A stretch of DNA of 64,000 bases, taken from Catenulispora rubra (GTDB lineage: Bacteria; Actinomycetota; Actinomycetes; Streptomycetales; Catenulisporaceae). The notes beneath the pieces were generated by a model. The model ran no database searches. It worked only from the letters and a program-made list of their open reading frames with translations, and was not told the DNA's origin. Numbering within the stretch: the stretch's first letter is position 1; each line of letters begins with the position of its first letter. Position numbers and translations under genes: made by a program. The stretch spans positions 17,237 to 81,236 of the forward strand of contig NZ_JAACYW010000016.1 of assembly GCF_015356825.1 (NCBI RefSeq), in the 5' to 3' direction. Positions 50,481 through 61,294 of this stretch are shown here, one piece after another.

Positions 50481-53400
50481 TCAGCCGGTCGAGGACTCCC
50501 CGGTGGTGTCCACCACCAGTTGCAGCAGGCCGTCGAGCAGCAGGTTGGCGGTCGGCCGCAGCGCGGCGCCGGTCCCCGGATCGGCCACGCCGTAGCCGGT
50601 CCACGCCGCCGGCGCGGCCCCGGGCTGCCACCAGGACCACGTGCCCTGGTTCTCGGCGGGCCGGGGGAAGGCCACGGATTCGGCGAACGCCGGCACCTGG
50701 CCCGCCGGGACCTCGGAGGCGCGGATCGAGGCGAGCGCGGCCCCGGCCCGGAACGCCACCTCCAGCCGGGTCAGCGCCGCGCTGACCAGGGCCGGCGGCA
50801 GTGCGACGGCGCGGGTCGGCAGGATGCCGGTCGTCGCGTGCACGCTGCCGCGCGGGTCGAGCAGCAGCACCACCTCCTCGTGCGGGTCGGTGCCGGCCGC
50901 CGGGTCGGAGGGCGGGAGGCAGCGTCGCCACAGGTAGTTGGCTGTCCCATCGGGCAGCGTGCCGCCGATCGGGCGCAGGCCCGCCGCGGCCGCGCCGGCC
51001 GGGTCCGTCGACGGCGTCGCCACGGTGTTGAAGACGGTGAGGTCGCCCGCCGCGAAGTAGCCGATCAGGCCGTCGTCGCGGGTGGCCTGGTCGCCGAGCC
51101 GCACCGCGAAGTCCTGGCTCAGGAACCCGGGCCGCGGCGGGTTCAGCGTCGCCGCCCATCCGCAGTCCGTGATCGGCTCCCCGTCCAGCTCCAGCCGCAC
51201 CCTGGCCCGGGCCAGCGCCAGCGGCCGCCCGATGAGGACCGACAGGTTCTGGTCGGCCCGGCCGCCCAGCGGGTCCGTCGTCCACAGGGTGCTGTCGATC
51301 GATTCGAGGAACAGGTCGAAGCCGGTGGCGGAGGTCAGGATCGGCGATCCGATCAGCGCGGCCACCATCGGGGCCAGCCGGGCCACGTCGGCCGGCGAGC
51401 TGATCGAGGAGTGCGCCGGCGGGGACCAGGACGCCGAGCGGGCGCCGGTCGGCCCGGCCACGGTCCGCAGCTCGCCGAGCGAGGTGCCGTCGGGCGCGTA
51501 GAGCAGCAGCGCGCGGTCGAGGTGGTTGGGCAGGATCCAGCCGCCGACCGGGTCGGCGGCCGACGTCAGGACGCTGTCGGCGCCGGTGGCGGCGTCCAGC
51601 AGCGTGAAGTCCAGCCGGGCCGGCTGCAACAGCCGGGGCGGGAGCTGGGCCGGAGCCGCGGCCCGGGGATCGAGCGTGGCGGTCGGGGCCAGCGCCGGGT
51701 CGACGATCAGCGGGAAGTTGTCCGGGTCGTACAGGCCGCTCTGCGTTCCGGGCAGGATGATCGGCAGGACCCGTCCGAACCGGTCGTACAGCACCAGTTG
51801 CTGGAAGATGATCTGTCCCTGGCGTACCCCGAAGAACGGCACGTCGGTCCCGGCCGGCAGATACGGCACGCTGGTCACCGCGCCGCGATAGCGGTCCGGC
51901 AGCGAGGCCGGGGTCGTGCCCGCGCCCGGATAGCCGAGGACGTCGGCGAGCGACTGCGGATGCGCGGTCCCGATCTGTTCCTCCGGACGCGGCCTGCGGA
52001 AGCCCCGCTGGTCGCGCTGCGCCAGCAGCCTGCCGAACCCGGTCAGCTCCTGGCTGAGGAAGTGCCAGCCGCTGAGATCCTCGATCCAGGAGTCGAGCTG
52101 CGCGAGGTCGTCGTCGGAACCGTACTGCCGGACGAACTCCGCGAGCCGCTCCCGGAACACCTGCGGCGCGTGCGGCCCGATCAGGCAGAGCCCGCCGATC
52201 GTGCGGGACACGCCGACGCCGGCACCCGGCGCGCACACGTAGTCCGTGCCGTCGAACCGCCACGGCGCCGCGCCAGGAGTCTGCGGTACGTCGATGTAGC
52301 GCACCTGCCACTCGGCGAACAACGGCCGCCATGGCATGGACCAGGCCTGGAGACCGACAGCCGGGAGCACGCCCGTATAGTCGGCCGGCCGGTGCGCGGA
52401 GATCGCGGCGGCCACAGCATCGGGGGACACCCCGACGACGGCCGCGAGCGCGGCGGCGCAGCCGGGATCGGTCAGGACGAACTCGTCCGCGAGCGCCTGC
52501 GCGATCTCCGGCGGCCCGGCGAACGGCGCCAGGGCGCTGCCCAGCACCGCCCGGGCGTGGGTGGCGTTGACGACCTTGCCGGCCGCCGCCAGCGCGGTCA
52601 CCAGCGCGGACATCGGACGCACCGCCACGGTCGGATCCGCGCCGGCCTCGTTCGTCGCCTCGACCCCGGACACCATCACCACCGGATCGGCGGCCTGCCA
52701 GTAGGAGTCGCCGGGCAGTGCCTTCAACGTCTGATCGGCGGGCAGGCCGTGCTTCGCCGCGTAGTCGGCGACGCCCTTCTGGAAGGCGTCCTGCGGTGTT
52801 GCGGTACCGGCCGAGATCGGCTGCGGGACGGTCGGTGTGTTCGTGAGGACGTTCTGGAGCAACGCCAAGACCCGTGCGGCCAGGCTTCCGGACTGGCTCG
52901 GGTCCATCTGCGCGTCCAGCAGGTCGCCGGAGTCGACGCCGGGCGGCGGCGTGGGGAAGGAGTCGTAGGGATACCGCCCGCGCTTCCACCACATGGCGTT
53001 GAGATCCCACTGCCCGGCGCGCAGGGCCCGCACGGAAAGGTCGAGCCGCCGTTGGTCGGCGTTCAGCCGGTCCAGCCACGCGGGCGGCGCGGGATCGGGC
53101 GCGGCGGGACCGCGCGGGCTTCCGGCCTTGTCGGCATCGTCGGCCGCTGTGACCGCCCAGTGCGAACCGCCGGAATACGCGCCGAACCACTGGTCGGCGA
53201 TGGCCCGGCGCACCAGCGCGTCGCCGTTCGGCTGGTTGGCCAGCGGCAGCAGTCCGTAGAGGAACGCGCGCAGCTGCGCGGTCGTGCGCGCCGGATGCCC
53301 GGCCGCCGCCAAACGCTTGCCGATCATGGTGATGAAGGCGTCTTCGGCGGTGTTGCCCAGCGACACCTGCAACTGGCCGGTGTTCCGGATCTCGACCAGC

Positions 53401-54293
53401 GGGTCGCCGGCCGGCGCGTTCGTCGGATCCCAGGCGACGGCCAGCGCACTGCCCCGGTACAGGCTGCGCGTAGCCTTCGTGCCGTCGGGCGTCCCGGCGA
53501 CGGTCCACCCGAGCCGGTCCAGGAGAGCCCGGTACGGATCAGGGGCCGAAGCCGTCGGGTTCTCGTGCTGCCAGGACGTCAGGACGTCCCCCGCCGGATC
53601 GGAGTACCAGCCGGCCACCAGATAGCTGAGCGGCTGCGGTCCGGCCGGCGCCAAATCCTTGAGGTCGTCGATGAAGGTGAAGACGCCGAGATTGTGCGGT
53701 GCGTAGGCACCGAGCGTCGGATTCCCCGGAGCCACGGCGGTCAGGAACATCGGCGAGGCGGCGCGCTCGCTCCAGCCGGCCGCCACCGGGAAGGGGACCC
53801 CGATGTTCGCGACCTGCGGCTCGGTCGAGGCCGGGTTCAGGGTGACGCCGCTGCGGTAGGGATCCGAGCTGGACTTCCAGGCCCGGATCGTGGCCGCCTC
53901 GGGCAGGTACATGCTGGTCCGCTCGACGCCGACCTGCTTGACCTTCGAGGTGAAGGGGCAGTCGCTCTCGATGACCCACCCGGTCGCGTGCCGCGGCTGG
54001 CCGCCCGACAGGCGCAACACGAGCCAGCGGTTGGGGACCAGCGGGTAGGAGACCTCTGAGGTGGTCGGGTCCTGCACGCCGTGGCGCAGCCCCTGCGGCA
54101 GGGTCCAGCTCACGTAGACCCCGGCGGTCTGCCCGCCGACGCTCCGGTCCCCGGCCTCCGGCTCCGGGCTGCGGAACTGCTTCAGAGCCAGGTAGTTGTA
54201 CTGCCACCAGCGGAACGCGTCGCGGCGCAGGACGGCGTTGTTGACGACCAGCGCCTCGACCTCGACCGGGACGACGAGCACGGGCTCAGACAT
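50481..54293 (-). CDS. 1270-aa protein of unknown family
   Basis: I do not recognise a family. No signal peptide or transmembrane segment is visible; the start is MSEPVLVVPVEVEALVVNN and the ribosome site GAGGGGG overlaps the stop of the upstream gene. The sequence has aromatic-rich, strand-like segments such as RWWQYNYLALKQF, GVYVSWTLPQGLRHG, NRWLVLRLSGGQPRH, then a helical middle (AQALADEFVLTDPGCAAAL) and a beta-rich end (RALLLYAPDGTSLGEL, ARVRLELDGEPITDCGW, ENQGTWSWWQPG). It has no obvious nucleotide-binding or catalytic motif. Its size and position between an 802-aa and a fibre-like protein suggest a structural component of one assembly. Confidence 0.75.
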   Translation of the reverse strand: MSEPVLVVPVEVEALVVNNAVLRRDAFRWWQYNYLALKQFRSPEPEAGDRSVGGQTAGVYVSWTLPQGLRHGVQDPTTSEVSYPLVPNRWLVLRLSGGQPRHATGWVIESDCPFTSKVKQVGVERTSMYLPEAATIRAWKSSSDPYRSGVTLNPASTEPQVANIGVPFPVAAGWSERAASPMFLTAVAPGNPTLGAYAPHNLGVFTFIDDLKDLAPAGPQPLSYLVAGWYSDPAGDVLTSWQHENPTASAPDPYRALLDRLGWTVAGTPDGTKATRSLYRGSALAVAWDPTNAPAGDPLVEIRNTGQLQVSLGNTAEDAFITMIGKRLAAAGHPARTTAQLRAFLYGLLPLANQPNGDALVRRAIADQWFGAYSGGSHWAVTAADDADKAGSPRGPAAPDPAPPAWLDRLNADQRRLDLSVRALRAGQWDLNAMWWKRGRYPYDSFPTPPPGVDSGDLLDAQMDPSQSGSLAARVLALLQNVLTNTPTVPQPISAGTATPQDAFQKGVADYAAKHGLPADQTLKALPGDSYWQAADPVVMVSGVEATNEAGADPTVAVRPMSALVTALAAAGKVVNATHARAVLGSALAPFAGPPEIAQALADEFVLTDPGCAAALAAVVGVSPDAVAAAISAHRPADYTGVLPAVGLQAWSMPWRPLFAEWQVRYIDVPQTPGAAPWRFDGTDYVCAPGAGVGVSRTIGGLCLIGPHAPQVFRERLAEFVRQYGSDDDLAQLDSWIEDLSGWHFLSQELTGFGRLLAQRDQRGFRRPRPEEQIGTAHPQSLADVLGYPGAGTTPASLPDRYRGAVTSVPYLPAGTDVPFFGVRQGQIIFQQLVLYDRFGRVLPIILPGTQSGLYDPDNFPLIVDPALAPTATLDPRAAAPAQLPPRLLQPARLDFTLLDAATGADSVLTSAADPVGGWILPNHLDRALLLYAPDGTSLGELRTVAGPTGARSASWSPPAHSSISSPADVARLAPMVAALIGSPILTSATGFDLFLESIDSTLWTTDPLGGRADQNLSVLIGRPLALARARVRLELDGEPITDCGWAATLNPPRPGFLSQDFAVRLGDQATRDDGLIGYFAAGDLTVFNTVATPSTDPAGAAAAGLRPIGGTLPDGTANYLWRRCLPPSDPAAGTDPHEEVVLLLDPRGSVHATTGILPTRAVALPPALVSAALTRLEVAFRAGAALASIRASEVPAGQVPAFAESVAFPRPAENQGTWSWWQPGAAPAAWTGYGVADPGTGAALRPTANLLLDGLLQLVVDTTGESSTG

Positions 54294-54305
54294 GGACGGA
54301 CCCCC

Positions 54306-56714
54306 TCATCCGGCCGGCGGTGCGCCGACCAGCAGCGCCTCGGGCGATTTGATCATCTGCAGGGCCACGTCGGCGGGCCCGAGGACCCGGGACGGGTCGG
54401 GGACGGCGGTGTTGAGCGCGGTGGTGAGACGGCCCACGAGGCTGTCAGGACTGTGCGGATCGAGGTTCAGCACCCCGGTCTGCGCATCGCGCAGCGCGAG
54501 CGCCTGTTGCCGGGCCGGATCGAGCACCGGCATCGGGGCGGCGCTGGTGAGGATCGCCCCGAGCGGCTGGCCGGCGCCGCCGTCTCGGGGGCTGCGCAGT
54601 GGGACGTCGCCGCTGTCCTCGACCCCGAACCGCAGGCCCTGCGGCGGTTCGCCGACCGTGACGCTCGCCGGGATCCCGGCGAACAGGCACAGCAGCACGG
54701 TGGGGGACAGGCGGGTGATGCGCAGCGCCGGGATCGTCGCGGACTTGGCGTCGCGCGCGCGGACGGCGATGTCCGGCCAGCCGGTGACCAGGGCGGAACG
54801 CAGCACGAGCGCCGTGGCGACGGACGGGTCCTTGACCGGGAACGCCGGCTGCGGCGGCGCGATCCCCAGCAGGCCGGACCGGCGGACCAGCGCCGCTTCC
54901 CGCGCCGCGCTGCGGATCATCTCGCCGGTGAGGGAGGCGTAGAGCGCACGGAGGCTGGACTCGATGCCGAGGGACAGCGCGCCGTCGAGCAGCGCGTCCT
55001 GCCACGCCGGGTCGAGGTAGGCGAAACGCACGGACTCGGCCGGCAGCAGCTTCTCGTCCGCGACCAGGTTGGCGAACGGCACGTGCTCCAGGAGCAGCAG
55101 CTGCGCCAGCCAGCTCGCGATCGGGTCGAGGTCGTCGCGGACGGACGCGAGGACCAGCCTTTGGACGTCGGGATCGGCCAAGAAGGCCCGCAACGCCGCC
55201 TGCGGGTCAGGGTCCGGCGTCGTCGTACCGCCGACCGGCGCGGTCGTCGGCGAACCGCCGGGCGGCGCGGTCGGTTGCGGCCCCCGGCCGGCGTCGGCCA
55301 GCAACTGGATGTTCAGCACCGTGAGGAAGTCGGTCTGCGCGGTCGTGGACGTGTCGAGCTCGGCGACCTGGCTCGCGCCGAAGTGGTCGCTGGCCAGGCG
55401 CTGGTAGAGCGCGTCGACCAGGCCGTGCGTCCTCCGCCGGAAGTCCAGCAGCAGCTTGCCGAACGTCGGATCGGCCAGCGCCGCGGCGCGCCCGGCCTGC
55501 CACGCCGCGGCCAGGGAGAGGTCGAAGACGCCGAATCCGGGATCGAAGGCGCGCGCCGCGTCGGCGCTCCGGAAGGTCTGGGGCGCGGCTACCCCCGGGA
55601 CCGGACTGAGCGGTCCCCGGTACCAGGCGAAGGTCGCCTCGCCGGTCGGCGTGCGGTACTCCAGGGGCACGTAGCCCTCCGCCAACCGGTTCACCACCTC
55701 CTGCGCGGCCTGGCCGCCGGCCGCCGAGGCCGCCGCCGTGGCTGCCGCCGACAGCCGCAGCAGCAGGTCCGCGGGGTTTCCCGAGCCGTTCTGGGAGATG
55801 ACGCCGCGCGCCAGGCTCTCGAAGTCGCCCTGGCCGCTGTCGTAGGACCAGAAACTCCACGCGTACAGCGAGATCATCGCGACGGTGTCGCTGTCGGCCA
55901 ACGCGGTGCCGCCGTCGAGGAGCGGACCGAGGCCTTCGAGCGAGACCAGGTGCGCGATGTTGCGGGTCGCGGGAGCTGCGGGAGCTGGCGGCGCGGCGAA
56001 GCGGTTGGCGACCACTACACCTGTCAGGGCCTCGCCTGCTGCGACAGCAGCGCCGGCGTCGGTCGATGAGGCGGCGCCGTCCGCCGGCTGGTCGTCGACG
56101 GCGGCGTGGCGGCAGTGCGCCAGGAAGCGCAGCTCGTTCAGCCGGGGCGCGATCTTCTTGAACACGGTCGCCGGTACCGAGATGTAGGTACAGGGATCCG
56201 TGTCCGCGACATCAGGGGCCTTGGTCACGGCCGGAAGCCGGCGTCCCGCGACCGGCTTCAGGAACTCCCCGACCGTGGTCGACACGGCGCCGGTCGGCGA
56301 GTCCTCCCCGGCGGTCAGCTCGCCGGGCCGGAACACCAGGACGGCGAGCCACGGCTGACGGTCCGCCGCGCCTGTCGCGCCTGCTGAACCTGTCGCGCCT
56401 ACCGGGTCCGGCATGGGCCGCTCGAACGGCAGCAGCGGATCGTCCAGCACCACGTAGGGCAGGACCGTGCCGAAGCGGCCCGAACTCTCGCTCGGCGGGT
56501 AGACCGAGCGCACCATCGCCGGGTCGATCCGGAACTGCGGCGCGCTCACGAGGAACTGCTGGCTGGCGGCCAGGGTGTCCGTGGCGACCGGGACGCCGGC
56601 GCGGTCCAAGGTGTGGTCGACCTCGATGTAGTACGTGCCGGCGGTCAGCGCGGGGACGTCGTTGTCGTAGAGGCGCAGCTCGCCCGGTGTCAGATCGGTG
56701 GAAGTGGTCGTCAT
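54306..56714 (-). CDS. 802-aa protein of unknown family
   Basis: I do not recognise a family. ATG 56714 (MTTTSTDLTPGELRLYDNDV) lies 9 nt after the stop of the DUF6603-like gene, with AGCAGGG upstream. The N-terminal part is beta-rich (GTYYIEVDHTLDRAGVP, WLAVLVFRPGELTAGED); the rest is mostly helical and Ala-rich (DLLLRLSAAATAAASAAGG, AAWQAGRAAALADPTFGKLL, SLRALYASLTGEMIRSAAR). No signal, membrane segment or enzyme motif is seen. The helical repeats resemble a scaffold or adaptor. Transcribed between the 1490-aa and 1270-aa genes. Confidence 0.75.
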   Translation of the reverse strand: MTTTSTDLTPGELRLYDNDVPALTAGTYYIEVDHTLDRAGVPVATDTLAASQQFLVSAPQFRIDPAMVRSVYPPSESSGRFGTVLPYVVLDDPLLPFERPMPDPVGATGSAGATGAADRQPWLAVLVFRPGELTAGEDSPTGAVSTTVGEFLKPVAGRRLPAVTKAPDVADTDPCTYISVPATVFKKIAPRLNELRFLAHCRHAAVDDQPADGAASSTDAGAAVAAGEALTGVVVANRFAAPPAPAAPATRNIAHLVSLEGLGPLLDGGTALADSDTVAMISLYAWSFWSYDSGQGDFESLARGVISQNGSGNPADLLLRLSAAATAAASAAGGQAAQEVVNRLAEGYVPLEYRTPTGEATFAWYRGPLSPVPGVAAPQTFRSADAARAFDPGFGVFDLSLAAAWQAGRAAALADPTFGKLLLDFRRRTHGLVDALYQRLASDHFGASQVAELDTSTTAQTDFLTVLNIQLLADAGRGPQPTAPPGGSPTTAPVGGTTTPDPDPQAALRAFLADPDVQRLVLASVRDDLDPIASWLAQLLLLEHVPFANLVADEKLLPAESVRFAYLDPAWQDALLDGALSLGIESSLRALYASLTGEMIRSAAREAALVRRSGLLGIAPPQPAFPVKDPSVATALVLRSALVTGWPDIAVRARDAKSATIPALRITRLSPTVLLCLFAGIPASVTVGEPPQGLRFGVEDSGDVPLRSPRDGGAGQPLGAILTSAAPMPVLDPARQQALALRDAQTGVLNLDPHSPDSLVGRLTTALNTAVPDPSRVLGPADVALQMIKSPEALLVGAPPAG

Positions 56715-56722
56715 GGCCCTGC

Positions 56723-59700
56723 TCACCCTTCCCGCATCGGCGAGTCGCTGTAGAGCTGCCCGGCCTGTGCCGCCAGCCGGTCGAGCGGTCCGTTCGGCCC
56801 GGCGAACCCGGTCGCGGCCTTGAGCGTGTCGAACAGCTCGCCGCGCTGGGTGGCGCGGCCCGCGATCCCGGCGATCTCGGCGACCGAGTTCGGGTCCACG
56901 GTCGGGCGGTAGCGGCCCGCCGGCGCCCCTTCGGCCAGCGGCATGCCGGCGCGCGCGATGAAGTCGTTCGCCAGCGCGGACGCGGGCACCGTCCCGTGGT
57001 TGGCGCCGAGCGCCGGGGGCGGGGTCCGCACGTCGTAGCCGACGAGCCGGCCGGGCAGGACCTCGGCGGCGGGGCGCGCGGGGATCTGGCTGAAATCCGC
57101 CGGAGGCTTGCCCCACAACGAGTCCGGGACAGCGGCCGACCGAGGGGTCAGGGTCCATCCGTCGACGCTGTGCGGCGCGGCCGTCGGGCTGCCGAAGCGG
57201 ACCGTCAGCCGGTGGACCGAGGAGACGCCGGTGAGATTCATCGGCTTGATGTCGATCGGGTCGGCGGTGTGGTCGTTCGGGGCCTGGGCCGCGGCGCTGG
57301 CGGTGAGGCCGGCGCCGGCGCCGACGGTGGCCTTGGGTGCCGCCGTTCGCACGGCAGCGGCCCGAACGTTCGGCGCGGCTTTGGCGGCCGGAGTCGCCGG
57401 CCCATAACGCAGGTCGCTGACCGGCAGCGCGGACTGTGTGCTGAAGGAGAACCCGGTCGCCCGCACCACCCAGATCTTCTGGTCCGCTCCGGTGGCACCC
57501 GTTCCGGCCGGGAGCGTGTTCAGCAGCTCCCCGGCGGGCTGGATCACGACCGTGCTCTTCGGCGACGGCAGCAGGTCGCGGAACTGCGGCCAGTTGAGCG
57601 CGGCGTCGGCCGCGCCGGACCGCCCCGCTCCGAACGCGACGGTGAACGACACCACCCACAGCGAGACGTGCACCTCGCCGCCGGTCGGCGGGCCCCACAG
57701 GTCCAGGCCCGCGCCGACGCTGACCGAGATCGTCTTGTGGATTCCCAGGATGCTGAAGGAGTACGACACGCCGATCGACAGCGCGAAGTGGCCGGTGAAG
57801 AAGAACGGCCGCCACGAGATCAGCAGGTCCGCCTCGATGGTGAACCACGCGCGCAGCCCGCCGTCCTGGAACACCGCCTCCAGCCGCCCGCCGGCCATGA
57901 AGCACGACGTCGTCAGCGCGGCGTAGGCGCTGCCGGAGATGGTGACGGTGTCGCTCACCGACCAGCGGAAGCCGAGCCGGGGGACCGCCGGGAAGTAGCT
58001 GGGGGCGGAGAACGCCGGGTGGTATCCGCCGAGCGTCAGCACGAACTCGCCGGCGTGCGGATTGTTGCCGAACCACGCCGCGACCGCGAAGCCGCCGGTG
58101 AGGTGGCACTCGGGGGCGATCACGTACGAGTTCGGGCTGAGGATGGCCGTCAGGGTGAAATAGCCGTCCTCAGGGGCGAGCACCGCTTCGATGCCGAGCT
58201 CGACGTAGGCGTAGGTCATCGGCGAGTCGGTCGCCTGCGGCAGCCGGAACACCGAACTGCCCAGGACGGCGAGCTTGAAGTGCTCGGAGATGTCCGCGAC
58301 GAGCAGCGCGCGGGTCTGGACGAGCTCGTAGGACGTGAACGCGACGCCCAGAGCGAGCCAGATCGCCCCCGGCTTCGGCGCGATCCACGCCTTCGCCGTC
58401 TTGCCCGGCAGGATCGGCTCGCGGCCTTCGAGGACGGCGAGGATGTGACCCGGGTCCTGCGCCGCGGGCGGCTTGCCCGGCGCGCTCGGCGTGCCGAGCG
58501 CGACCAGCGGGAACGCGGTCACCTCGTCGGGGGCGGGCAGCTCCAGCGACCGGTTGAAGCCGAAGCCGGCCATGAGGCCGTCCACGAAGAACGCCGGCGG
58601 TCCGCCGAGAGGCGTTTCCAGTTGGGCGTAGATGAACATCGACGGCTGGCCGTCGGTGAACTGGGCATAGGAGCCGAGCCCTGCCAGCTCCAGCGACTCG
58701 GCGCTGATCTGTACCGTCCCGTCGAACTGGAATGCGATGCCGGAAGCGAGCTTGTCGTCGGGGACGCGCAGCAGCGCACCGGAGATGGTGAGTGGTCCGC
58801 TGGCGTAGGAGACGCCCAGGCCCGACAGGCGGAACTCCGGGACGAACGCCGTCAGCGGCGAGCCGAAGCAGAGCCCGTCCAGGGATATCGACAGCGGGCC
58901 CAGCGTGATCGCCGCGTCCAGCCCCACGAACAGCGCCCCGGACTGGTACAGCAGGCCGATCCGGTTGATCTGGACCACGCCGAGCTGCCGGTGCACGTCG
59001 AGCCAGTACCCTGCGGGCGAGGCGGCGGGGGGCTTCGTGCCCGCCGCGGCCGGCGCCGCCGGCGGTACCGTCAGCGCCGCGTTCTGGGTGGTGGGACCGG
59101 CTTGCAGGCGCGCGCTGATGCTCACGCCGTCGCCGAGCGGCCCGGTCGGAAGCGGGGTCGCGGTCTTCGGCAGCAGTTTGCCCAGCGTCTCCAGCTGTGT
59201 CGTGGTGAGCGTCGCGGAGCTGTAGAAGATCTGGAGTCCGTCGACCGCCAGGGTCTCCCCGGCCGGCAGCCGGTCGCCGACCAGCGGCAGCTGCGAGAGG
59301 TCCACCGCCGCCGAGAGCACGAGTCCGAGTGCGAACACCGGGTCGCCGGTCGCAGGCTTCGTGTACAGCAGGCGCGCGTCGCTGAGCCCGATGTCCAGAC
59401 CGCCGGGGACCAGCCGCGCGGCGGTCTCGGACACCCCGGCGACCAGATCGTGCAGGCTGACGGCCTGCGCCGGCCCGGTGTGGCTGTAGGAGGCGATGAA
59501 GGTCTGCGCGCCGGCGTCGACGGTGTCGAAGATCAGGTCGAACGGCACGCCGCCGATCGTGATGTGGCCGGTGAACAGCGTCTCGAACCCTGCTGGGGCG
59601 GGGGGCTTGGTCGGGGTGACCGTGATCGCGACGACCGCCGAGACCGGCACGTCGGCGATCGACAGGCTTCCGGTGCAGGTGAAGGCGAAGGCGCCGGTCC

Positions 59701-61195
59701 CGGTCTGGTAGTCCAGCGAGATGTCGCTCAGGACCAGTGACCTGACCGGCTCGGGGACGTTCGTCGCGCCGAACGCCGCGGCGAGGTCGGCGAGCAGGTC
59801 GCCGATGTGCAGCTCGGTCCCGGGGTCGGTGCGGCCGCTGAACTCCCAGCCGGTCGCGGCCCCGCCGTAGGCGGCCAGCAGGTCGATCTCGATGCCGGAG
59901 GTGAAGGCGATGGTCCCGCCGAGCTGGCCGGTGACGCCGTCGGCCGGGGTGCGGCTGAGGCTGAAGAAGACCCGCTCGATGGTCAGCGGCCCGGCCGTCA
60001 GGTTGGTGTCGACGTCCAGGTCGGCGAAGTAGGTGCCGGTGGCCGGGGCCGCCGAGAACTTCGCCTCGGTGATCTGGCAGGTGGTCGGCAGATCCGCGGT
60101 CGGCAGGCCGAAGGAGGTGAGCACGTCGTCCAGCGCCAGCGGCTTGCCGTCGCGCAGGCCGCCGACGATGGAGCCCTCCGGGTAGCGGAAGGCGACGTCC
60201 AGCTCCAGCGCCCCGAGGGTCAGCACCGTGAGCACCTCGACCAGCTGGAGCTTGGCGGTCGCGCAGTCGAACCGGACGGACAGGCCGCGGATCGCGGCGT
60301 CGACCGCCGAGGCGTTGCCGCCGATGGTGCCGACGCCCGGATCGGTCGCGCCGCCGGATCCCGTGCCCGCGACCCAGGAGGCCAGGGCCGCCAGGCCCGG
60401 GAAGGCCGCGGTGCCCACGGGCTTGAGGGTCGCCAGCAGGACGGTGCCGTCGGTCAGCCCCACGAGGAGCTGCATCGGGACGCCGCCGAGCGCGAACCGG
60501 CCGACCACCGAGACCGACCAGGCGTCGGGCCCGATCATGCCGGCCAGGCCGATGGTGTCCAGGGTGAACAGGTGCGGGACCGGGGTCCAGGCCAGGTTCG
60601 GGACGTCGACTTCGAAGGTGAGGTAGGGCTCGTAGGCCGTGCCGGGGTAGAAGGTCACGTCGAAACCGGACGTGGGCAGCGTCAGCTGCTTGCGGAGCGC
60701 GTCCAGACCGGGCGGCTCGGCGATGTCGACCTCGTTGTCGGACTGGCCCAGGAGCAGGATGTCGAACGGGGTGACGCCGGTGGCGTCGGCAGCCAGCGTG
60801 ATCCGCCAGCCGCGCGCCGTGGTGTCGTCGACGGACTGCACCGGCGGCGCGGAGGCGACGGTGACCGCGGCCCGTACCGAGGCGTTCAGCGGCAGCTTTC
60901 CGGTGACGACCCCGGACACCTGGTCGTCGGCGCCGCAGCGGATCTCGGCGGACTCCGCGGCGACCGCCGCGTCACCGAGGTTCGTGATCGGCCACGGTGC
61001 TGTGGACGTTCCGGAGATCGTCAGCACCGTGCCGTCGATGTGCAGCCCTGACGCGCCCGGCGAGAGGGTCACGCGCCGGTCCGGCACGCCGGTGAGGAAG
61101 TCCCGCAGCGGGGCGGGGAGGTTCTGGTCGGCGGTGTCCAGCGTGAGCGGGTCGCCGAGTGTTTTCACGTACGCGAGTACAGCGGCAACGTCCAC
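56723..61195 (-). CDS. 1490-aa DUF6603-like protein
   Basis: A giant beta-rich protein with no signal peptide or membrane segment. GTG start at 61195 with GAGGGGG 8 nt upstream. It is built from many short strands that read like repeated amphipathic barrels or layers (GVPFDLIFDTVDAGAQTF, LSGLGVSYASGPLTISGAL). About residues 780-1150 match my recollection of DUF6603: FIYAQLETPLGGPPAFFVDG then MAGFGFNRSLELP, and FTGHFALSIGVSYSF later. The C-terminal 250 residues are Ala/Pro-rich. The function of DUF6603 is not known to me. It is the largest component of the operon. Confidence 0.7.
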   Translation of the reverse strand: MDVAAVLAYVKTLGDPLTLDTADQNLPAPLRDFLTGVPDRRVTLSPGASGLHIDGTVLTISGTSTAPWPITNLGDAAVAAESAEIRCGADDQVSGVVTGKLPLNASVRAAVTVASAPPVQSVDDTTARGWRITLAADATGVTPFDILLLGQSDNEVDIAEPPGLDALRKQLTLPTSGFDVTFYPGTAYEPYLTFEVDVPNLAWTPVPHLFTLDTIGLAGMIGPDAWSVSVVGRFALGGVPMQLLVGLTDGTVLLATLKPVGTAAFPGLAALASWVAGTGSGGATDPGVGTIGGNASAVDAAIRGLSVRFDCATAKLQLVEVLTVLTLGALELDVAFRYPEGSIVGGLRDGKPLALDDVLTSFGLPTADLPTTCQITEAKFSAAPATGTYFADLDVDTNLTAGPLTIERVFFSLSRTPADGVTGQLGGTIAFTSGIEIDLLAAYGGAATGWEFSGRTDPGTELHIGDLLADLAAAFGATNVPEPVRSLVLSDISLDYQTGTGAFAFTCTGSLSIADVPVSAVVAITVTPTKPPAPAGFETLFTGHITIGGVPFDLIFDTVDAGAQTFIASYSHTGPAQAVSLHDLVAGVSETAARLVPGGLDIGLSDARLLYTKPATGDPVFALGLVLSAAVDLSQLPLVGDRLPAGETLAVDGLQIFYSSATLTTTQLETLGKLLPKTATPLPTGPLGDGVSISARLQAGPTTQNAALTVPPAAPAAAGTKPPAASPAGYWLDVHRQLGVVQINRIGLLYQSGALFVGLDAAITLGPLSISLDGLCFGSPLTAFVPEFRLSGLGVSYASGPLTISGALLRVPDDKLASGIAFQFDGTVQISAESLELAGLGSYAQFTDGQPSMFIYAQLETPLGGPPAFFVDGLMAGFGFNRSLELPAPDEVTAFPLVALGTPSAPGKPPAAQDPGHILAVLEGREPILPGKTAKAWIAPKPGAIWLALGVAFTSYELVQTRALLVADISEHFKLAVLGSSVFRLPQATDSPMTYAYVELGIEAVLAPEDGYFTLTAILSPNSYVIAPECHLTGGFAVAAWFGNNPHAGEFVLTLGGYHPAFSAPSYFPAVPRLGFRWSVSDTVTISGSAYAALTTSCFMAGGRLEAVFQDGGLRAWFTIEADLLISWRPFFFTGHFALSIGVSYSFSILGIHKTISVSVGAGLDLWGPPTGGEVHVSLWVVSFTVAFGAGRSGAADAALNWPQFRDLLPSPKSTVVIQPAGELLNTLPAGTGATGADQKIWVVRATGFSFSTQSALPVSDLRYGPATPAAKAAPNVRAAAVRTAAPKATVGAGAGLTASAAAQAPNDHTADPIDIKPMNLTGVSSVHRLTVRFGSPTAAPHSVDGWTLTPRSAAVPDSLWGKPPADFSQIPARPAAEVLPGRLVGYDVRTPPPALGANHGTVPASALANDFIARAGMPLAEGAPAGRYRPTVDPNSVAEIAGIAGRATQRGELFDTLKAATGFAGPNGPLDRLAAQAGQLYSDSPMREG

Positions 61196-61294
61196 CGCGT
61201 CGTCCCCCTCGAAGTCGGAGCGGCTGGAACCTGGGCTGATGAACTTCAGCTGATGAACTTCAGCGGAGTGGGTCGGTGGTGCTGGCGTGGCGGA